From positions 1 to 64,000 of the forward strand of contig NZ_UFQQ01000026.1 in assembly GCF_900218015.1 (NCBI RefSeq): 64,000 bases of DNA, read 5' to 3'. How positions within the stretch are numbered: position 1 is the stretch's first letter; every line of letters begins with the position of its first letter. The notes under the pieces are model-generated. The model saw only the letters and a program-made list of their open reading frames with translations. It searched no databases and had not been told where the DNA came from. The position numbers and the translations under genes were made by a program. Shown here piece after piece: positions 1 through 7,913 of this stretch. The stretch comes from Rhodopseudomonas pentothenatexigens (lineage in GTDB: Bacteria > Pseudomonadota > Alphaproteobacteria > Rhizobiales > Xanthobacteraceae).

Positions 1-261
1 GAGGCAATGCTGCGCGAGCTCGGCATCGTGCACCGTTACACTCGGCCTTACCGCCCCCAGACCAACGGCAAGATCGAGCGCTTCTGGCGGACCCTGGACG
101 ACGACGTGATCGACGGAGCCACCTTCGACAACCTCGACCACTTCGCCAACGAGTTGTTCGAATACATGGTCTATTACAACAACTTCAGGCCCCACCAGGC
201 CCTCGGCGGCAAAACCCCGAAGGACTTCGCCGCCGACAAAAAAATCCGATCACCGAATTAG
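1..261 (+). CDS. rve/DDE transposase, C-terminal fragment (runs off left edge)
   Basis: The frame is open to base 1 and stops with TAG at 259-261, leaving about 86 residues. The visible part is the C-terminal part of an integrase-core (rve) domain. It has a TRPYRPQTNGKIERFWRTL stretch whose Glu should be the last residue of the DDE catalytic triad, followed by the YNNFRPHQALGGKTP tail common in IS481/IS3-like transposases. The rest of the element, including the first two Asp residues, lies outside the window, so I cannot say whether the element is intact. No terminal inverted repeat is obvious after the stop, where a palindromic repeat begins within 15 bases. The family assignment to IS481-like rests on the tail motif only. 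Confidence 0.8.
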   Translation, partial: EAMLRELGIVHRYTRPYRPQTNGKIERFWRTLDDDVIDGATFDNLDHFANELFEYMVYYNNFRPHQALGGKTPKDFAADKKIRSPN

Positions 262-273
262 TGAACTCGCACA

Positions 274-350
274 ATTGCGAGGAGCGTAGCGACGAAGCAA
301 TCCAGTGCCGGAGCACGGGGCTGGATTGCTTCGCTTCGCTCGCAATGACG
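274..350. repeat. Dispersed palindromic repeat, family A, copy 1
   Basis: An imperfect palindrome. The left arm begins ATTGCGAGGAGCG and ends AAGCAATCCAG; the right arm begins CTGGATTGCTTCG and ends CTCGCAATGACG. The centre is a short unpaired stretch. Related copies occur near 36842-36953 and 55609-55686, always between genes. It lies between the transposase fragment and the convergent COQ10-like gene. Confidence 0.85.
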
Positions 351-363
351 ACGGAGGCGTGAA

Positions 364-837
364 CTACACCTGGGACAGTTTCGGGCCGGTGCCGTAGATC
401 TGGTCGGCGCGGGTTTCGAACGCTTCGGCGAAGCGATGAAACGCGGTGTCGAACATCGCGCCCATCAGCGTGGCGAGCATCCGGCTCTTGAATTCATAGG
501 CGATGAAGAAGCCGACCTCGCAGGCGCGCTCGGTCTTGGCTGTGAAGGTCCAGCGGTTCTCCAGGTTGGAGAACGGGCCTTTCAGATACTCGACCAGGAT
601 CGTCAGATTGGCGCGGTCCAGAGTGACGCGGCTGGTGAAGGTCTCCTGCACCAGCTTGAACGACACCGTCATGTCGGCGATCACCACTTCGGTGCCGTCC
701 GGCTGCGGGTTGCGCTCGCGGATTCTCAACGCCTTGCACAGCGGCACGAATTGCGGATAGCGCTCGACGTCGGCGACGAGGTCGAACATCTTCTCGGCAC
801 TGTGCGGCACTCGGCGCCTGTTGGAAAACTGCGGCAT
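364..837 (-). CDS. COQ10/RatA-like START-domain protein
   Basis: 157 residues, matching the usual size of the COQ10/RatA family (SRPBCC fold, also called polyketide cyclase/START). Family features visible are an N-terminal segment with AEKMFDLVADVERYPQFVPLC and a C-terminal helix with the FDTAFHRFAEAFETRA pattern. Members bind ubiquinone or its precursors and support respiration; the E. coli member RatA was also described as a ribosome-association toxin, so bacterial naming is inconsistent. The gene lies 25 bp downstream of lipA on the same strand and is probably cotranscribed with it. The ATG at 837 is the only sensible start. Function as a quinone-handling protein is inferred from the family. 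Confidence 0.85.
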   Translation of the reverse strand: MPQFSNRRRVPHSAEKMFDLVADVERYPQFVPLCKALRIRERNPQPDGTEVVIADMTVSFKLVQETFTSRVTLDRANLTILVEYLKGPFSNLENRWTFTAKTERACEVGFFIAYEFKSRMLATLMGAMFDTAFHRFAEAFETRADQIYGTGPKLSQV

Positions 838-862
838 CGTCTCGGGCTTCAGATCTTGGCTC

Positions 863-1822
863 TCAGCGGGCTCGCGCCGCGCGCGCCGCCTTGAGCTTGG
901 CGAAATCGTCGCCGGCGTGGTGCGACGAGCGCGTCATCGGCGACGCCGACACCATCAGAAAGCCCTTGGCGTAGGCGGTGGTCTGATAGCCGGCGAACTC
1001 GTCCGGCGTGACGTAGCGCATCACCGCGTGATGCTTGCGGGTCGGCTGCAGATACTGGCCGATGGTGAGGAAATCGACCTCCGCCGAGCGCAGATCGTCC
1101 ATCACCTGCAGCACCTCGTGGCGCTCCTCGCCGAGCCCGACCATGATGCCGGATTTGGTGAAGATGCCGGGGTCGAGTTCCTTCACCCGCTGCAACAGCC
1201 GGATCGAATGGAAGTAACGCGCGCCCGGCCGCACCGACAGATAGCGCGACGGCACGGTTTCGAGATTGTGGTTGAACACGTCCGGCTTGGCAGCGGCCAC
1301 CACTTCAAGCGCGCCGTCCTTGCGCAGGAAATCCGGGGTCAGGATCTCGATCGTGGTGGTCGGGCACGCCGCGCGCACCGCACGGATCGTCGCCGCGAAA
1401 TGCGCAGCGCCGCCGTCGACGAGATCGTCGCGATCGACCGAGGTGATCACGAGATGCTGCAGCCCGAGCTTGCGGGTCGCCTCGGCGACGTAAGCCGGCT
1501 CATTGGGATCCAGCGCGCCGGGCAGCCCGGTCTTGACGTTGCAGAACGCGCACGCCCGGGTGCAGGTGTCCCCCATGATCATGAAGGTGGCGTGCTTCTT
1601 GTCCCAGCACTCACCGATGTTCGGGCAGCCGGCCTCCTCGCACACCGTGTGCAGGCCGTTTTCCTTGACGATGCCGCGGGTCTCGCCGTAGCCGCGGGTG
1701 GTCGGCGCCTTGACCCGGATCCAGTCCGGCTTCTTCGGCGACAGCGCATCCGGCCGCGCCGCCTTCTCCGGATGCCGGGGGCGGACAGGATTGGCGGACA
1801 CCGTATCGACGAGAACGACCAT
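863..1822 (-). CDS. lipA: Lipoyl synthase
   Basis: 319 residues. This radical SAM enzyme inserts two sulfurs into octanoyl groups on lipoyl carrier proteins of 2-oxoacid dehydrogenases and the glycine cleavage system. Both cluster-binding motifs are present: the auxiliary [4Fe-4S] set C61-x4-C66-x5-C72 and the radical SAM set C87-x3-C91-x2-C94 (CTRACAFC). The C-terminal part carries the [11 protein letters not shown]-type segment, whose RSSxH element includes the conserved Ser that ligates the auxiliary cluster. Start ATG at 1822. The gene is divergent from the glycosylase gene at 1985 across 162 bp, so a lipA promoter should lie in that gap. Confidence 0.97.
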   Translation of the reverse strand: MVVLVDTVSANPVRPRHPEKAARPDALSPKKPDWIRVKAPTTRGYGETRGIVKENGLHTVCEEAGCPNIGECWDKKHATFMIMGDTCTRACAFCNVKTGLPGALDPNEPAYVAEATRKLGLQHLVITSVDRDDLVDGGAAHFAATIRAVRAACPTTTIEILTPDFLRKDGALEVVAAAKPDVFNHNLETVPSRYLSVRPGARYFHSIRLLQRVKELDPGIFTKSGIMVGLGEERHEVLQVMDDLRSAEVDFLTIGQYLQPTRKHHAVMRYVTPDEFAGYQTTAYAKGFLMVSASPMTRSSHHAGDDFAKLKAARAARAR

Positions 1823-1984
1823 GAGCTGCCTGGGGTTTGCGCGAGAACCCTACCTAATCCGGCCGTCCCCGTCCCGCAACCCGGGCGGCTTGCAGGCCGT
1901 TATCCCTTGGAATAATGCTCGAATTGTAAGCATAACGCGCGCCGCCGGCCGCCCCCTCACGGCGCCTCGATCCTTGTCCCACAG

Positions 1985-2605
1985 ATGACCAAGCCCCGCG
2001 TTCCGAAGCCCTCGTCGGACGGAACACATCCAGCTCTCGGCCCGCTGCTGACGCGCCGGTTCTTCGCCCGCAGCGTCCATGAGGTCGCGCCCGAGCTGAT
2101 CGGCGCGACGCTGCTGTTCGGCGGCACGGGCGGCATCATCGTCGAGGTCGAAGCCTATCACCACACCGACCCGGCCGCGCATTCCTTCGGTGGCCAGACC
2201 CCGCGCAACGCGGTGATGTTCGGCCCGCCGGGCTTCGCCTATGTGTACCGGTCCTACGGCATCCATTGGTGCGTCAACGTCGTCTGCGAGCCCGAAGACT
2301 CGGCCAGCGCCGTCCTGATCCGCGCGCTGGAGCCGACCCACGGCCTCGCGGCGATGCGCAAGCGCCGCGGCCTCGACGAGCCGCGCAGCCTGTGTTCCGG
2401 CCCCGGCAAGCTGGCGCAGGCGCTCGGCATCACCATCGCCCACAACGGCCTGCCGCTCGACGCCGCACCGTTCGCGATCCATCGCCGACCCAGGACTCCG
2501 GAGGTCGTCACCGGCCCGCGCATCGGCATCACCAAGGCGGCCGACTATCCGTGGCGCTATGGGCTGAAGGGGTCGCGGTTTTTGAGCAAGCCATTCCCAG
2601 GTTGA
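1985..2605 (+). CDS. 3-methyladenine DNA glycosylase (AAG/MPG family)
   Basis: 206 residues, typical for bacterial members of the AAG/MPG (type II 3-methyladenine glycosylase) family, which excise alkylated purines in base-excision repair. Visible family signatures are the [20 protein letters not shown] segment, whose EAY glutamate is the general-base region, the [20 protein letters not shown] block, and [16 protein letters not shown]. Start ATG at 1985; no strong Shine-Dalgarno is visible. It stands alone on this strand, divergent from lipA and followed by a palindromic repeat. Confidence 0.94.
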   Translation: MTKPRVPKPSSDGTHPALGPLLTRRFFARSVHEVAPELIGATLLFGGTGGIIVEVEAYHHTDPAAHSFGGQTPRNAVMFGPPGFAYVYRSYGIHWCVNVVCEPEDSASAVLIRALEPTHGLAAMRKRRGLDEPRSLCSGPGKLAQALGITIAHNGLPLDAAPFAIHRRPRTPEVVTGPRIGITKAADYPWRYGLKGSRFLSKPFPG

Positions 2606-2637
2606 ATGTCTCGGGCAGCGCTTCTCCAACCTCTCCG

Positions 2638-2738
2638 GTCATCGCCCGACTTGATCGGGCGACCCAGTATTCCAGAGCGCTTCAACTACCAACGACCGCT
2701 CTGGGATACTGGACCCTCCGCTTTCGCGGAGGGTGACG
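2638..2738. repeat. Palindromic repeat, family C
   Basis: Composite inverted repeat: a short hairpin TCGCCCGACTTGATCGGGCGA, then long arms GACCCAGTATTCCAGAGCG and CGCTCTGGGATACTGGACCC, closing with a GC hairpin CCTCCGCTTTCGCGGAGG. It fills the space between the glycosylase stop and the convergent membrane-protein gene. I see no second copy in the window. Confidence 0.7.
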
Positions 2739-2764
2739 TGTGTTTGCGGCGCAGCGCCGCGGAC

Positions 2765-3331
2765 TTAGCTTGCCGCCGCCCGCGCCTTCCGCAAATGGTC
2801 CGGGTACCAGACCGTGAAGATCGCGGTGCCGATCAGCACCGCGTAGGAGATCAGCTCGTAAGCGAGTTCGGGAAGCGCGAACTGCTCCATCTTGCCGAAT
2901 GCCAGCACAGCGTTGATCGTGAAAGCCGTCGCCCAGATGCCGGTCATCAGCACGTTGATGCGGATGAATTTCGGATCGTTCCAGACCGCCGGATCGACAT
3001 GCTCCTTGGCGTAGTCGAGCGTGAACGGCTTGCCGAGCAGGATGGTCAGCCAGGCGCCGGCCGCCAGCGCGCCGTTGGCCAGCACGCCGAGATGGCGCAG
3101 CGTCCAAGTGTCGTGGAAGCCGATCACCGCGATGGTCGCGGCGCCGAAGAACACCACGCCGACCCACAGAATGATACCGCGATGGAGCTTCAACACGCCC
3201 ATCACGACCGTCAGCGCCAGTGCAACGCAGAGGCCGATCTCGACCCGGAGCAACGTGTCACGGGCGATGATCAGGAACGACAGCCACGGCGCAAACGAGA
3301 TCAGTAGCTTGAGGAAGGCGAGCATCGGCAC
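2765..3331 (-). CDS. Multi-pass membrane protein of unknown function
   Basis: 188 residues with five or six likely membrane helices (around residues 5-22, 31-46, 52-70, 80-97, 125-142, 155-175). I do not recognise a characterised family. The loop between helices 4 and 5 is polar and carries the conserved-looking segment HVDPAVWNDPKFIRIN; the C-terminus ends in a short basic tail. The start is either GTG at 3331 or the ATG six bases further in (3325); I kept the longer form. It is the last gene of a minus-strand run that begins with valS and the VOC protein. No enzymatic motif is visible. Confidence 0.8.
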   Translation of the reverse strand: MPMLAFLKLLISFAPWLSFLIIARDTLLRVEIGLCVALALTVVMGVLKLHRGIILWVGVVFFGAATIAVIGFHDTWTLRHLGVLANGALAAGAWLTILLGKPFTLDYAKEHVDPAVWNDPKFIRINVLMTGIWATAFTINAVLAFGKMEQFALPELAYELISYAVLIGTAIFTVWYPDHLRKARAAAS

Positions 3332-3427
3332 AGCCCCGTTGATGCCCGATCCTACGCGACTGCCGCGGTGTCATACTTTGGCGCCGATCAACGCCGCGGC
3401 GACGGACAGCAGGTGCAAGGAAAGAGC

Positions 3428-3814
3428 TCAATCGAGCGCGTGGCACACCGCTTCGAGCCGGTTGCCGTCAGGGTCGGTGATGAAGGCCGCGTAGTAACCG
3501 GGATGATAATCGCGCAGTCCTGGCGCGCCCTGATCGACGCCGCCGTGAGCGAGCCCGGCTTGCCAGAATGCATCGACCACCGAGCGGCTGTTCGCCTTGA
3601 AGCACCAGTGCCGGCCATAGGCCGGCTCCGGCCTGTCGCCCTTGCGGATCGACAGATAGACGCGGTCCGGATGCTCAGGCCGCGCCCGCTCGCCATAGCC
3701 GAGCCAATCGCCGCGGGCGCCGACCTTGACGACGCCGAGCGCCGCCATGATCGCGTCGTAGAACGGCTCGGCCACCGCAATATCGGACACGGTGATCGAG
3801 ACGTGGTCGAGCAA
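3428..3814 (-). CDS. VOC (glyoxalase/bleomycin-resistance fold) family protein
   Basis: 128 residues with two beta-alpha-beta-beta-beta modules of the vicinal oxygen chelate fold. MLDHVSITVSD opens module one, and the C-terminal module ends with the typical YYAAFITDPDGNRLEAVCH segment containing the metal-site Glu. A His early in module one (DHVSI) and in RHWCF are candidate ligands. The substrate is unknown; the superfamily includes lyases, dioxygenases and drug-binding proteins. The start appears to be TTG at 3814, only 3 bp after the valS stop, so translation is probably coupled to valS. No better ATG preserves the first strand. Confidence 0.85.
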   Translation of the reverse strand: MLDHVSITVSDIAVAEPFYDAIMAALGVVKVGARGDWLGYGERARPEHPDRVYLSIRKGDRPEPAYGRHWCFKANSRSVVDAFWQAGLAHGGVDQGAPGLRDYHPGYYAAFITDPDGNRLEAVCHALD

Positions 3815-3817
3815 GGG

Positions 3818-6691
3818 TCAGCTCGCGTTCTTGATCCGCAACAGCGCTTCGAGGATTTTGACCTTGCGGGCGATCGCGGCTTCGCGCTTTTCGCGCTCTT
3901 CCTCGACCACTTCCTCGGCGGCGTTGGCGACGAACTTCTCGTTCGCCAGTTTGGCCTCGGCGCGCTTGATGTCGGCTTCGGCCTTGCCGAGCTCCTTCTC
4001 CAGGCGCGCCTGTTCGGCGGCGAAATCGATCACGCCCTTCAGCGGCAGGGCCGCGACCTCGCCGCGCACCAGGAGCTGCACGGCGCCCTGCGGGGCTGCG
4101 TCGGCGAACGAGATTTCGCCGACCCGCGCCAGCCGCTTGATCACGTCGCTCCAGCGCCCGGCCCGGGCGTTGGTCGCCGCCGAGGCGCCGGCCAACACCA
4201 GCGGCGTCAGGGTCGACGGCACGATGTTCATCTCGGCGCGCACCGAGCGGATCGCGGTGACGAGATCGACCACCCAGCCGATCTCGGCCTCGGCGGCCTC
4301 GTCGGTGAAGTCCGGCTCCTGCGGCTCCGGAATCGCCAGCATCGCCGGCCCGGCCATCGGGTCGGTCGCGGCTGAGCCCGCCAGCACCGAGACCTCTTCG
4401 TCCGACATCCCGGACTTGCGCGACCACGGCGCCAGTGCCAGCAGGCCGTCGCGGGATGCCGTCACCGCCCACAGTTCCTCGGTGATGAACGGCATGAACG
4501 GATGCAGGATCTTCAGGATCTCGTCGCGCGCCCACGCCACCATCGCGCGGGTCTCGGTTTTGGCGGCGCCGTCCTCGCCCATCAGCACCGGCTTGGCGAG
4601 TTCGAGATACCAGTCGCAATACACGTTCCAGACGAAGCGATATGCGGCTTCGGCGGCGTCGTTGAAGCGATAGGATTCGATCGCCTCGGTGACCTCGCGC
4701 ACCGCGCGCACGGTCTCGTGCGCGATCCAGCGGTTCAGCGTCTCCTTCGCCGCGGTGTAGTCGAAATCCGCCGGCGCGACGCAGCCGTTCATCTCGGCGA
4801 AGCGGCAGGCGTTCCACAGTTTGGTGGCGAAGTTGCGGTAGCCTTCGACGCGGCTGGTCGCGAGCTTGATGTCGCGGCCCTGCGCCGCCATCGCGGCCAG
4901 CGTGAAGCGCAGCGCGTCGGCACCGTATTGGTCGATCAGGTTGAGCGGATCGATGACGTTGCCCTTCGACTTCGACATCTTGGCGCCCTTCTCGTCGCGA
5001 ACGAGGGCGTGGATGTAGACGGTCGGGAACGGCACGTCGTCCATGAAGTGCAGGCCCATCATCATCATCCGGGCGACCCAGAAGAAGATGATGTCGAAGC
5101 CGGTGACCAGCACGTTGGTCGGATAGTAGCGGTCGAGCTCGGGCGTCTCGTCCGGCCAGCCCAGCGTCGAGAACGGCCACAGCGCCGAGGAGAACCAGGT
5201 GTCGAGCACGTCCTCGTCGCGGGTGATGAAGCCCTCGCGCTTGACGGGATCTTCCGCCATGTCGTGCGCCTGGGCGGGCGTCAGCACTTCCTGCTCGACG
5301 TAGTAGCCGAGCGCGTTACCGACCGCCTCTTCTTCGGTTTCGGCGACGAACACCTTGCCGTCCGGCCCGTACCACGCCGGGATCTGATGGCCCCACCACA
5401 GCTGGCGCGAGATGCACCACGGCTGGATGTTTTCCATCCACTCGAAATAGGTCTTTTCCCAGTTCTTCGGCACGAAGTTGGTCTCGCCGGAACGCACCGC
5501 GGCGATCGCCGGCTGCGCCATCGTCTTGGCGTCGACGTACCACTGGTCGGTGAGGAACGGCTCGATCACCACGCCGGAGCGGTCGCCGTGCGGCACCATG
5601 TGGACGTTGGGCTCGATCTTCTCCAGGAAGCCGAAATCGTCGAGCCGCGCCACGATCATCTTGCGGGCGACGAAGCGGTCGGTGCCGTCGATCTCCTCGG
5701 CGAATTCACGCGCGCCCTCCGGCAGGCCTTCGAGATAGGCGCTGTTGTCGGCGACCGAGATCTTGCCCTCGATGTCGAGCACGTTGATCTGCGGCAGATG
5801 ATGCCGCTTGCCGACCTCGAAGTCGTTGAAGTCGTGCGCCGGCGTGATCTTCACCGCGCCCGAGCCCTTCTCGGGATCGGAGTACTCGTCGGCGACGATC
5901 GGAATTCGCCGGCCGACCAGCGGCAGGATGACGTGCTTGCCGACCAGATGCGTATAACGCTCGTCTTCCGGATTCACCGCCACAGCGGTGTCGCCCAGCA
6001 TCGTCTCGGGCCGGGTGGTGGCGACGACGATGAAGGTCGAAGGATCGGCCGGGTCGAAGCTTTTGCCTTCGATCGGATAGCGCAGGTGCCAGAGATTGCC
6101 CTTCACCTCGATCTGCTGGACCTCCAGATCGGAGATCGCGGTGAGCAGCTTCGGGTCCCAATTGACCAGCCGCTTGTCCTTGTAGATCAGGCCCTGGCGG
6201 TGCAGCTCGACGAACACCTTGGCGACGGCGCGCGACAGCCCCTCGTCCATCGTGAAGCGTTCGCGCGACCAGTCGCACGAGGCGCCGAGCCGCTTGAGCT
6301 GGTTGACGATGACGCCGCCGCTCTCGGCCTTCCACTGCCACACCCGCTCCAGGAACCTGGCGCGGCCCATGTCGCGGCGGCTCGGCTCCTGGCGCTCCAT
6401 CAGCTGGCGCTCGACCACCATCTGGGTGGCGATGCCGGCGTGGTCGGTGCCGGGCTGCCACAGCACGTCGCGGCCGCGCATCCGCTCGAACCGGCACAGG
6501 ATGTCCTGCAGCGTGTTGTTGAGCGCATGGCCCATGTGCAGCGAGCCGGTGACGTTCGGCGGCGGGATCACGATCGAGTACGGGATGGCGTCACGGCGGT
6601 CCGGACGACCGGCCTTGAAGGCCTCCGCGTCTTCCCAGGCGCGCGCGATGCGGGCCTCGATGTCGGCAGGCTGGTAGGTTTTCTCGATCAT
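3818..6691 (-). CDS. valS: Valyl-tRNA synthetase
   Basis: 957 residues, the normal size for bacterial ValRS. The class I signatures are present: HMGH at residues 52-55 (HIGH motif) and KMSKS near residue 572. An editing (CP1) domain lies between them, and the C-terminal coiled-coil arm contains the [20 protein letters not shown] region. The start ATG at 6691 gives the standard [15 protein letters not shown] opening. There is no Shine-Dalgarno in the 12 bases before it; instead a hairpin followed by six U residues ends there (see 6704-6735). The VOC gene follows after 3 bp. Confidence 0.98.
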   Translation of the reverse strand: MIEKTYQPADIEARIARAWEDAEAFKAGRPDRRDAIPYSIVIPPPNVTGSLHMGHALNNTLQDILCRFERMRGRDVLWQPGTDHAGIATQMVVERQLMERQEPSRRDMGRARFLERVWQWKAESGGVIVNQLKRLGASCDWSRERFTMDEGLSRAVAKVFVELHRQGLIYKDKRLVNWDPKLLTAISDLEVQQIEVKGNLWHLRYPIEGKSFDPADPSTFIVVATTRPETMLGDTAVAVNPEDERYTHLVGKHVILPLVGRRIPIVADEYSDPEKGSGAVKITPAHDFNDFEVGKRHHLPQINVLDIEGKISVADNSAYLEGLPEGAREFAEEIDGTDRFVARKMIVARLDDFGFLEKIEPNVHMVPHGDRSGVVIEPFLTDQWYVDAKTMAQPAIAAVRSGETNFVPKNWEKTYFEWMENIQPWCISRQLWWGHQIPAWYGPDGKVFVAETEEEAVGNALGYYVEQEVLTPAQAHDMAEDPVKREGFITRDEDVLDTWFSSALWPFSTLGWPDETPELDRYYPTNVLVTGFDIIFFWVARMMMMGLHFMDDVPFPTVYIHALVRDEKGAKMSKSKGNVIDPLNLIDQYGADALRFTLAAMAAQGRDIKLATSRVEGYRNFATKLWNACRFAEMNGCVAPADFDYTAAKETLNRWIAHETVRAVREVTEAIESYRFNDAAEAAYRFVWNVYCDWYLELAKPVLMGEDGAAKTETRAMVAWARDEILKILHPFMPFITEELWAVTASRDGLLALAPWSRKSGMSDEEVSVLAGSAATDPMAGPAMLAIPEPQEPDFTDEAAEAEIGWVVDLVTAIRSVRAEMNIVPSTLTPLVLAGASAATNARAGRWSDVIKRLARVGEISFADAAPQGAVQLLVRGEVAALPLKGVIDFAAEQARLEKELGKAEADIKRAEAKLANEKFVANAAEEVVEEEREKREAAIARKVKILEALLRIKNAS

Positions 6692-6703
6692 GGCGCTGCA
6701 ATC

Positions 6704-6735
6704 AAAAAAGGCGCGTCGCCGGGCTGCGGACGCGC
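6704..6735 (-). terminator. Hairpin plus U-tract directly upstream of valS
   Basis: Read on the minus strand: GCGCGTC, an 11-nt loop, GACGCGC, one C, then TTTTTT. This is a standard intrinsic-terminator shape. The U-tract ends 12 nt before the valS ATG. It could end popZ transcription (popZ stops about 100 bp earlier), but any valS transcript must also cross it, so it may act as an attenuator. Confidence 0.7.
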
Positions 6736-6749
6736 TCGCTGGACGTCGC

Positions 6750-6778
6750 TAGAAACCTTCCGGCGCGCCGCAAGTCAA
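6750..6778 (-). promoter_or_regulatory. Possible valS promoter
   Basis: On the minus strand, TTGACT (6773-6778) is followed after 17 bases by TTTCTA (6750-6755). The -35 match is good and the -10 match weak. If used, the transcript would start near 6742 and its short leader would be almost entirely the hairpin described above. Confidence 0.35.
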
Positions 6779-6836
6779 CAATGGAAGGCCGATCCATTCG
6801 ATCAGGCCGCCGGCAGGCGCAGCCGCGGTCCGCCGC

Positions 6837-7622
6837 TCAGCGCCCGCGCGAGACCCGCTCGATCTCCTGGCGGACGATCCGCTCGACCAGCGTCGGCAGA
6901 TTGTCGTCGAGCCAGGCCTTCAGCATCGGCCGCAGCATCTCCTTCACCAGGTCCTCGAGGGTCCGGGCATTGTTGCTGAGCACGGTGGTGGCGAGCGAAT
7001 TGAACGCGGACTCGACCGCCGCGGCGGTGGTCCGCGACAGGATCGGCTGCTGCGGCTCTTCGCTCCAGGCCGCTGCAGGTGGCGGCTCGTAAGCCGGCTC
7101 CGGCGCGCGCGGCTTCGGCGCGGCTTCGGCGAATTCGATGTCGTCCTCGACCGGCGCCTTCTGAACCGGCGACGGTGGCGGCGGCGGCGGAGTCGGCTCA
7201 GGCTCCGGTTCGGGCTCCGGCAGCGCCATCTCGTCGGTCAGCTCGAGGACGTCGCCGTCCGGCTGCGGCGGCCGGACTTCTTCCTCGGTGGTGCCGGCGT
7301 CGAGGCCGGCCAGCAGCGCGTCGATGTCGTCCTGGCTGTTGCTCTCGGCTGCGGCCGGCATCGGCGGAGGCGCCGGCTTCGGCGCGGCAGCGGGCTTCGG
7401 CGGCGCAGCTTGCGACACCGGACTGGGTGCAGACGGAGGTGGGGTCATGGCCGCGGGCTTGCTCGGCGGGGGAGCCGGCTTGGGCGGCTCCGGCTTCGGG
7501 GCAACGGCCGCCGGCGCAGGGGCCGGGGTCGCGGGCTTGGCTTCGTCATCGGCGATGATGCGACGGATCGACGCCAGAATCTCCTCCATCGAAGGCTCTT
7601 GGGCCTTTGCAGGCTGCGTCAT
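6837..7622 (-). CDS. popZ: PopZ-type cell-pole organising protein (DUF2497)
   Basis: 261 residues from the ATG at 7622, which has GGAGTCGGAG directly before it; a 15-residue longer form from 7667 is possible but lacks family support. The N-terminus has the EPSMEEILASIRRIIADDE helix that binds client proteins in Caulobacter PopZ. The C-terminal 50 residues form the oligomerisation helices (ARTLEDLVKEMLRPMLKAWL). Between them lies a very long Pro/Ala-rich and acidic linker, making the protein longer than Caulobacter PopZ (177 residues from memory). PopZ forms polar condensates that anchor the chromosome-partition complex. It lies upstream of valS and downstream of tolC on the same strand. Confidence 0.9.
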   Translation of the reverse strand: MTQPAKAQEPSMEEILASIRRIIADDEAKPATPAPAPAAVAPKPEPPKPAPPPSKPAAMTPPPSAPSPVSQAAPPKPAAAPKPAPPPMPAAAESNSQDDIDALLAGLDAGTTEEEVRPPQPDGDVLELTDEMALPEPEPEPEPTPPPPPPSPVQKAPVEDDIEFAEAAPKPRAPEPAYEPPPAAAWSEEPQQPILSRTTAAAVESAFNSLATTVLSNNARTLEDLVKEMLRPMLKAWLDDNLPTLVERIVRQEIERVSRGR

Positions 7623-7865
7623 CTCCGACTCCACATCATCACGCCCTTCCCGGCGTTGTAACATCAAACTCTGCGGGAGAGACCGGTTCCGAACAGGCGG
7701 CGCTGGGTTTCGCGTTCGAAGCAGGACTTGTCCCCAGCTTCAACTGCGGTTCTCACCGAGGTCAGGCTCGGCAGCGAACGGCGCTACGCACCACGACGCG
7801 GCGCATCTCCGACTCGAATCGCTACCACGATTCCGTCGAACGGTAGGCACCGTGTTAGTTGTTTG

Positions 7866-7899
7866 CAAGCAAACGCACCCGCGGCAAGCCCACGGGTGC
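7866..7899 (-). terminator. Candidate terminator downstream of tolC
   Basis: On the minus strand, stem GCACCCG (pairing with CGGGTGC; outer bases 7875-7899) follows the tolC stop by about 14 bases. It is followed by GTTTGCTTGC, a broken U-tract. The shape is right but the tail is weak. Confidence 0.45.
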
Positions 7900-7913
7900 C
7901 GGCGCGACCGCAA

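Noticed and set aside
3675-5180. Minus-strand frame overlapping valS in another phase
   Set aside because: Arg/Gly-rich shadow of valS; valS carries both class I motifs in the correct frame.
4502-6979. Long plus-strand frame opposite valS
   Set aside because: Antisense of a certain housekeeping gene, low-complexity composition, no start signal.
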